This document shows positions 57,775 through 64,000 of a DNA stretch of 64,000 nucleotides, one piece after another. The DNA is from Rhipidocladum racemiflorum (lineage: Eukaryota > Streptophyta > Magnoliopsida > Poales > Poaceae): contig CM070578.1 in assembly GCA_036346355.1 (NCBI GenBank), positions 19,253,577 to 19,317,576 on the forward strand, written 5' to 3'. Positions within the stretch are counted from its first letter, which is position 1. Each line of letters opens with the position of its first letter. The position numbers and the translations under genes are program-made. The notes beneath the pieces were generated by a model, which had not been told where the DNA came from, ran no database searches, and was given only the letters and a program-made list of their open reading frames with translations.

Positions 57775-57896
57775 CAAGTGAGGCGGCGGCCGTGTCTGAC
57801 GTGCGGGCGCCGTGAAGAGGCGGCGCGCGCCCGACGACGCCCGCCGTGCTCCGCGCCGACGAGCTCAGCTTCAGGTCGTACCCGCACGCGCCGCAG
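57775..57896 (-). pseudogene. isolated exon of an At4g08330-like gene
   Basis: The exon is bounded by an acceptor GTGTCGATTGCAG and a donor ACTTG|GTAAGT. It encodes CGACGYDLKLSSSARSTAG and a further stretch. CGxCGYxLxLSSSxRxT is the hallmark of the small plant protein family of Arabidopsis At4g08330 (uncharacterised, annotated chloroplastic). The upstream exon supplying the family's N-terminus and the following exons were not found, and a MITE lies 40 bp upstream. It is either a gene fragment or part of a gene with long introns. The open reading is intact within the exon. Confidence 0.55.
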
Positions 57897-57935
57897 CTGC
57901 AATCGACACACACACAATATTCGTTTGCAGATTAA

Positions 57936-58320
57936 GGGCCTCCTTAGCAACAAGGTTTTTTTTCATAATTTCAAGATAAAACCATGATTTTGAAGAAAAC
58001 ATCTGTTTTAAAAATCAAGAGGTGTTTGGTAGCCCTTCAAAAAACTCTGTTTTAAAAATTATGGTTTTCACAAAACCATGGTTTTTTCTCTATTTTGGAA
58101 ACTTTGATCTTGGATAAATTTTTCTAAGCAATAGGGCCAAAACAATTGAAAAACTTTGAAAATGTCAACCAAAAACTTTATAGCCAAACAGTTAGGAGTT
58201 CCAAGAAAAACCATGATTTCAATGGGATTTGGTAAAACCATGTTTTTTATGCCAAGACAATTCCCAAGCCATAATTTTACAAAACTATGGTTTTACAAAA
58301 CCTTGTTGCCAAACAGGCTC
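57936..58320. mobile_element. Tourist-like MITE, TSD TAA
   Basis: The left end is GGGCCTCCTTAGCAACAAGG and the right end inverts to GAGCCTGTTTGGCAACAAGG. TAA lies on both sides (57933-57935 and 58321-58323). The interior is rich in aaaaccatg(g/a)tttt palindromes. Confidence 0.85.
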
Positions 58321-58390
58321 TAAGTCGCACACAGTAGTCGTCGGAGACGCCAAGATTGGATCGGAGCAAACAGTACAATAGACCAAGGTA

Positions 58391-58583
58391 TAAGGCGTGT
58401 TTGGATGCCCGCCTCCAGAGCGCCTGGCCCGCGGGAAACGGTCTCGCGCGCCGTTTCCGCGCGGCCAGGCTGCACGCGCGGAGCCAGGCTCGAGCGAGCG
58501 CGTGCGGTCAACCAAACACGCGCACAAGCGCGGTCAATGCACGCGCGGGGCCAGGCTGAGCTGAAGCAGCGAACCAAACAGGC
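58391..58583. mobile_element. GC-rich MITE-like element
   Basis: The ends GCGTGTTTGGATGCCCGC and CGAACCAAACAGGCAC are imperfect inverted repeats. The interior is GC-rich (gcgcgcggccaggct phrases). No clean target duplication is seen. Confidence 0.5.
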
Positions 58584-58704
58584 ACATAGTGTGCAGGTGA
58601 CACTGGCCGGTCCCATCAAGTCAATGCACAAGAGTGGTCAACGCTTTTAAACTTGCCTGTGTTCCGAGTCCTGACCTAAACAAAAGAGACAATGAAAAAA
58701 AACG

Positions 58705-58730
58705 GGCTGGCTGGCTGGCTGGCTGGCTAG
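58705..58730. repeat. (GGCT)n microsatellite
   Basis: About six GGCT units. Confidence 0.9.
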
Positions 58731-58824
58731 CCCAGTAGACTGCTCTACCTGCTGCCGAATTATGGAAGAGGCTTCAATGGGCCTAAAATATCTTACAAGT
58801 TTGGGCTCTATCTAAGTAACTTAT

Positions 58825-59265
58825 CGCGGTTTAAAATCTCGCCGATATTTTGGTCAGTTCAAGATTCTAAATCTCGGCTGAATAATTTTTTTAAAAAAAA
58901 TTCAAAATACTACAGTAACTTTCAAAATATCGACAAGATCTCGGTGATTTCGATCGAAATCTCGGTTAAAGTGACCGGATTTTGATTTTTGCGGGCCATA
59001 TTTTATTGGAATTGGGGTCAAGACCATCCACAAAAAAAATTTAAATTTTTTTGACATATTTTGACCATTTTTTGATCATTTCAATTTGAACAAAATCTCG
59101 GTGATTTCGGCCGAAATATCAGATTTCCCGATTAAAAAAATGACTGGATTTGAAATTTGGTTTTTGGATTTCGTTCGAAATTTGTTTGAAATTCCGATAT
59201 ATCGTCGAAACTTCGGAGTTCGGTCACCTCCGAGATATATACCGAAAACAAAATTTAAAACCTTG
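58825..59265. repeat. ATTTCGG/CCGAAAT-rich repeat, copy 2
   Basis: Same phrase order and orientation as 29400-29945 (ctcggtgatttcg, ggatttgaaatttggttttt, tcgtcgaaacttcgg). The copies have diverged by substitutions and small indels. Confidence 0.75.
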
Positions 59266-59503
59266 TATGTTACGTATCCCCATCAGCCTGCAGAGACTCA
59301 AGAGTTTTTCCTGTTTCCCAGAAGTACAACCCGATTATCTTTAAACTTGTGTATCTCTCAGCACCTTTATCTTTTAATTTCTTTTATATCTTTTAGTACT
59401 AACTAAATATATATTTTGGTATTTTTCATGAACGGTAAAAAGTCTCCTTTATGTTTGGTCATGAGGCACAGGTGCATAAAGGGTACAGGTAGCATTTCTT
59501 GTC

Positions 59504-59539
<36 letters not shown>

Positions 59540-61750
59540 TAATAAGATGCAATCAGAGGAGGCATGCGGTCCGCGTCTAGCGATGATCACGCCAAGGAGA
59601 AGAAAGACGGATGCTAACCACCGGCCGACACAAACAATCATTTGATCCAATTACTAAGTAATCAATGGGCGGGTAATGAACCCAAATAACTTGGGTTAGG
59701 TTTCGAAAGAGCTAGACACATTAATTAAATCGATCCATCCTGCTCATAATTTCATTTTCTAAGAGAGCTTTTGCTTTCAGATTAATGCGTCCTCGTCTGT
59801 GCTATAGACATGCCGGATTAATTATAGCTAGACGGGTCCAATCGAATGATTCTTTGTTCGTATCACATTCAGTGGCACTCCGATCCTAATGCAAAGTTTT
59901 TTAATCATATAGAAAATATTTTATATCGTTAATAAATAATTTTAGATACTACCTCTCCAACCAATTGTAGCTTAGTATAAATACATAGAGAATATCAAAT
60001 AAATATAATATAACATATAGATACATCACTTCTCTTTTTAATGTATGTTTTTGTTGTATATTCCTTTAGTTTGTGTGCTAAGTCATTTCTTATACGAGAA
60101 ATCTCTTCTTTAATATTTTCTCCGCGTCAGTGGTAATTCTATATGACATGTTAAAAAAACTGTTGGTACAGGGGTATTGACAGTGTGCCCTCAGTAACCC
60201 TACGAGTGTAGTGATCAGGTCAACAAAGATTCGTCTAATTAGGATTATTTAGCTAGCTAGCTTGAATGCGTTCGATTATTCAAAGTCGTAGGTACTCTCG
60301 TTGAAAAGCCGAAAAGAAGAAGAAAACATCAAGTGCAGAATACGCGTAACACCCAACGTAACAAGTGCTCAAGGTATTACTGTATAAACTTTTTTTTTTA
60401 TCATTTTTACCTAACATTAATCATAATTTTAACAAGTATTCTAAAATAATTATCAATTCAACTAATAATGATAACAAGAATTAGCATACAAGATAACAAA
60501 AACAGCAATCCACACGCTCAAAAACGCACTTGGGTACACTCGGATCACATGCGTGTGAGAGCAATTTTTACCTTTTAGCAACGGTGATGAATAAAAATAA
60601 ATATACAATAGATAAACAGCTGAACTTCTCATTTAACCAAGGTAAGTAACTAAGTTCACATATCAATTATTGTAATTATAAATTCCATTGACTAAGTAGC
60701 TAAGCACTATCTTGTTTCTTTCTGAGGAAGCATTAAAACTAAATAACCGTGGAAGGTGAAATGACAGGTGACAAAGTGACATTACTCTCATTCACGCATG
60801 TCGTCTTCAATGGTCACTTAAAATAGTAAAATAAACAAGAGTGACTCCAAGACTAACCAAGTACATAATAAAATAATAATATCATCATTTATCACATTTA
60901 GCTCATTAATAATCATTTATCACTTGTAATACCATGCAAATATCTACGTACTCATGTACTCATCATACAGTATAACTTATATCGGTATTACTTAATACAC
61001 ATCCATTAATGTCGCATCCTCTCATACACTTTATGCTGTGAAGATGTCTATTAAAGCAGGTATTCCATACCTACCACCAAAGAAAGATGAGACGAGCCGA
61101 ACTATCAGAGGACGCAGCGACGTGACCCACGAGATTCGTCATTATCCTTCATTTTGTATTTTTTTCTTCAGAATATTACAATGTATTCCTCTGCTGATCG
61201 AGCACCAAGCAAGCTGCCCAAGAATACAGGATTGCATAGAATATATACTTCTTTTAGAGAGAGAACGCGAGCTGGCGGGAACAATTGCTTAGTGGTTACC
61301 TCATAAAACCGATTCGATTGCATAAATAAATCTCGGTAAATGCACAAATAACCCACAACATATAATTAGATGGTGGTCGAATAATTTGCGTTTGGAGTAG
61401 CCAGCATGTGGCACATGCCCCGCACTCCCACGCCGCTGGAGCATGTTTCCGCGCTCGGGTACTGTGGGGTCTTGCTTTCACACTCCCCGAGTGCAGTAGG
61501 TGTAGCTATCGCGTCTTCCACAATCAAAAGAGAACTATTTTTGCAAATTTACTCGGAAGAACATCATATTTGCAAACAAAAAATGTATGGAGGGGCTAAC
61601 AAAGCAAGCTTTCTAATGAGCTTTCTGTGGTATTTTGGGATTTCTTTGGCATGTTGCCACCAGTCAATAATGTCATGGAAATTGAGGGACCTGGTTCTTT
61701 GGAGGATGCCTTCTTACGAAGCCACTGCTTAGCCCTCGGTGTGTGTGTGT
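59266..61750. other. mostly AT-rich spacer, no gene seen
   Basis: It includes a (GA)n microsatellite at 59507-59537. 60340-61340 has long AT-rich stretches that may be an old LTR, but no ends or coding motifs were identified. Short frames at 61038-61292 and 61406-61732 lack recognisable domains. Confidence 0.4.
59507..59537. repeat. (GA)n microsatellite
   Basis: About fifteen GA units. Confidence 0.95.
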
Positions 61751-62120
61751 GTTTTTTCTTCAAATCTAGCATCCCCATGTGTGGATTTACAAATTTAACC
61801 CTCCTCTCCCAACACGTAAGGTGCGACAGCGACGCGTGTCCCTTACCACACCCGGGGAGCGCATAAGCCGGCATAGCTTGGCCGACTATGTGAGTAGTGT
61901 GGCCCACTACGGCAGGAGGGCTTTCGCTCTACTCAACCCTGGCAACGAGGGCTTCCGTGCTCCCACGTGCTCGCTCGACATGCCGCGGATTGACCGACTT
62001 CCGTGCTCCTCGGGCATGACAGGGGATATGTGTTGCATGTCGAGCTTTCTATGATGGGGGAAGAGAATCAAATTTGTAAATCCATGTACGAAAGAGCTAG
62101 ATTTGAAAAAAAAAAAGATG
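61751..62120. mobile_element. inverted-repeat element with GC-rich centre
   Basis: Left arm: tttcttcaaatctagc...tggatttacaaattt. Right arm: aaatttgtaaatccatg...gctagatttgaaaa. The arms are about 50 bp and imperfect. The centre contains CpG-rich sequence. No target duplication was confirmed. Confidence 0.55.
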
Positions 62121-62335
62121 ATCGAAGCTAAATAAGCAATGATTTCTCTCCGTACCGCTCCACAATCACACCTCACCATACCTGCAGGGAGTATGGGTAA
62201 ATGCAGGCAAAGATGCGGGCTCACCTCCTGTTGCTTGCTGGCAGAGGCTGAATATGTACGACTAGGTGAGTATGCGCGGTGTCACGCCGCACAAGTATGT
62301 GACGGTGCGTGGGGGTGATTTTCCATCATCCTTGT
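62121..62335. other. short spacer, no gene seen
   Basis: Nothing recognisable on either strand. Confidence 0.4.
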
Positions 62336-63065
62336 TTTTTTGCAAAAAGGCATCGTCCGAACTCGGTAGCAATCGTTTTTTTAGATCTCGTAAAAAAACT
62401 AATGTAAGTGTAATTTAAAGTTTTTTTAGGATTTGAAACAAATTTTGGAAGTTTTAGGCAGTCTTCCCCCACAAAAAGAGACTAATACATAATTTTAAAA
62501 AGTTTCTCATAATTTCCGGGGGTCTTTGTGAAAAAAAAAACAAATTTCCCCGCAAAAACTGGACTAGTATGTACTTTTAAAAGTTTCTCGTAATTTTGGG
62601 GGCCCTTTGCATAAAAAAATAAAGTTCAAACGCTTCGGGGTCTCTTGCCAAAAAATGGACTAATATGTAATTTTGAAAAGTTTCTCATAATTTTTGGGGC
62701 CTTTGCACAAAAAAACCAAATTTCAGATGTTTCGGGGGTCTCCCACAAAATAATAGACTAATATGCAATTTTGAAAATTTTCGAGTGCCTTTTCGCAAAA
62801 AACCTCGTGCCACGCATTGCGCGGGCAAAAAATCACTCGAGCGACATGGATGCGCCCGCGGGAGGGGTTAAAGCCACGACCGACGATGCGAGTGTGGGGA
62901 GCGCTACCGTTGTGCCGCACGGCTGTTGTTGTTAAGTGATGTTGTTAAAACACTTAAGCTGTATCACCGGTTGGTCTAAGCAGGCGACGTGGTTCCGCGC
63001 GGAGTGAACACGTCGGCTGAATTCACGCGGAGGCCGGAATCCCCTCGGTCTAATATAATAGATAC
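62336..63065. repeat. composite repeat unit 1: about 100-bp minisatellite plus tRNA-like segment
   Basis: Four degenerate units of roughly 100 bp recur at about 62470-62800 (gactaatatgtaattttgaa...ttctcataattttggggcc). They are followed by gcgggcaaaaaatc, a GC-rich tRNA-like stretch (62860-62925) and cggaatcccctcggtctaat. A related unit follows at 63.1-63.77 kb. Confidence 0.65.
62864..62920 (-). other. tRNA-like A/B-box sequence, unit 1
   Basis: On the minus strand GCGGCACAACGGTAGCGC resembles a Pol III A box region. GGCTTTAACCCC about 30 bp downstream is a degraded B box. It is not a tRNA gene, since no cloverleaf or acceptor stem is evident. Confidence 0.4.
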
Positions 63066-63099
63066 TAGGTGTGGATGCGTGGCGCCATGCTGCGCAGGC

Positions 63100-63770
63100 G
63101 CGTGATAACGCGCAAAAGTGTTTTTCTAGAATCCTATTCTTTCGCAAAAGGGATGGGCCTAGTTAGGAAACATTTTTTGCGGGGTTTCTCAAAAAAGCCG
63201 GATGTAGGTTCACCCATAAAAAGAGATACAAATTCCGGGGTCCTTTTCAAGAAAAAAAAGAGGGCCTAAATATGAGTCCCGAAATTTTGGGGGCTTTTCA
63301 TAAAAAAGGTTAAATCCGGATGTTCTATTTTTTCTGCAGATGTTTTAGTTTTTCTCAAAAAAAAAAGGTGCTTGAATGTAATTTTCAAGGGCCTCCTCAC
63401 AAAAAAATGACTTCGGGATTTTTTGTGGTCTTTTGGGAAAAAGGGCATGTATGTAATTTTGGTAAATCCCGGGGCTTTTTCGGAAAAATCGAGGGACGTC
63501 GCACCGTGCGCCCGTGCCATTCATCGCGTGGGCAAAAATCGCGCGCATGCGAGAATCAAATGCGCGACCGGTGGGCTAGGGGCGAGGCGTGCTACCGCGG
63601 CGCCACACGCCCGTTGTGGCCGAGCGGGTGAGGTATATTACTTGAGCCTCATTATCGGGAGGGCAAAGTGGACGATGTAGCGCCACGCAAAGCGAACACA
63701 TCGTCTCGAAATCAACGTGGACGTGCGCGCGACGGAATCCCCTGGGTCTAATATAATTGATATTTCATCA
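63100..63770. repeat. composite repeat unit 2
   Basis: Shares with unit 1 the Ctttt-rich block, gtgggcaaaaatcgcgcgca, a tRNA-like stretch (63550-63608) and the end cggaatcccctgggtctaat. Same orientation, about 700 bp apart. Confidence 0.65.
63550..63608 (-). other. tRNA-like A/B-box sequence, unit 2
   Basis: The minus strand reads GTGTGGCGCCGCGGTAGCAC (A-box-like), then GCGCATTTGATTCTCGC (B-box-like). Better preserved than in unit 1. Confidence 0.45.
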
Positions 63771-63848
63771 AAATGACATAATTGATCATTTGAAACAAAC
63801 ATCCTACTAGCAGCCATGGTTTGAGGAAAACAAGGTATTAATCTGCTA

Positions 63849-64000
63849 CTCCCTCCCGTCACAAATAGTTATCGTTTTAGACATAGACATTTATTTTTTT
63901 TTAAATTTTGACTGTCGATATCTTTTAAATATTTAAATTAGATACATGAAAATCATATAAGTAGTTTTGTCTCGAAAAGTACTTTCATAATATTATGATT
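63849..64000. mobile_element. left end of a Stowaway/Mariner-like MITE, cut by window edge
   Basis: After TA the sequence reads CTCCCTCCCGTCACAAATAG, close to the common Stowaway terminus. The AT-rich body runs off the window. Confidence 0.6.

Noticed and set aside
62864..63608. Functional tRNA genes at the A/B-box-like sequences
   Set aside because: No acceptor-stem pairing or anticodon arm could be drawn, and the B boxes are degraded. They are better described as tRNA-like repeat segments.

Overview
The window is plant nuclear DNA, almost certainly from a grass (Poaceae). The evidence is a split gene with conserved plant protein motifs, a CpG-rich first exon, Ty3/gypsy and Ty1/copia elements whose primer-binding sites and 5-bp target duplications are visible, and many Tourist-like MITEs flanked by TAA/TTA. 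No bacterial-style operons, rRNA or CRISPR arrays are present. The species cannot be named from the sequence alone.

Layout. 1-5893: a Ty3/gypsy element of the Tat type on the minus strand, cut by the left window edge; its 5' LTR lies at 5266-5893. 5894-9686: spacer with a TAA-flanked MITE and small tandem duplications. 9687-16241 (minus): the only clearly intact host gene, a two-SANT-domain protein of the POWERDRESS (PWR) family, modelled as three coding exons and 1663 residues, with a CpG-rich promoter region to about 16.8 kb. 16.8-23.3 kb: AT-rich spacer, then LTR/UTR-like sequence. 23.3-28.4 kb: a decayed Ty1/copia element (minus) split by a 1.6-kb solo-LTR-like repeat that carries a striking array of paired palindromes. 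28.4-30.1 kb: repeats.

31.76-46.1 kb (plus): the exon-intron remains of a P58IPK/DNAJC3-type TPR-J-domain co-chaperone gene. It is a non-processed pseudogene that has been hit repeatedly. A LINE fragment sits inside one coding exon with a 9-bp duplication. Two complete copia-class LTR retrotransposons (33679-39665, TSD cttgc; 39718-44000, TSD catgc) sit in one intron. A MITE (45542-46102, TSD TAA) sits at the 3' edge of the J-domain exon. The first LTR element is itself a composite: an inverted 5' half of a related element replaces its protease-integrase region.

46.1-64 kb: mostly repeats and spacer. They include GC-rich low-complexity stretches, further MITEs, an LTR-like stretch, a single exon of an At4g08330-like gene (57775-57896, minus), a possible terminal exon of an unidentified gene (56480-56616, minus), an inverted-repeat element, and two related repeat units with tRNA-like A/B-box sequence near the right edge.

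How the parts relate. Only the PWR-type gene looks functional. The rest is a record of transposon insertion, nesting and deletion. The most informative loci are the layered P58IPK pseudogene, the palindromic composite copia element, the motif-saturated gypsy element and the paired-palindrome LTR.
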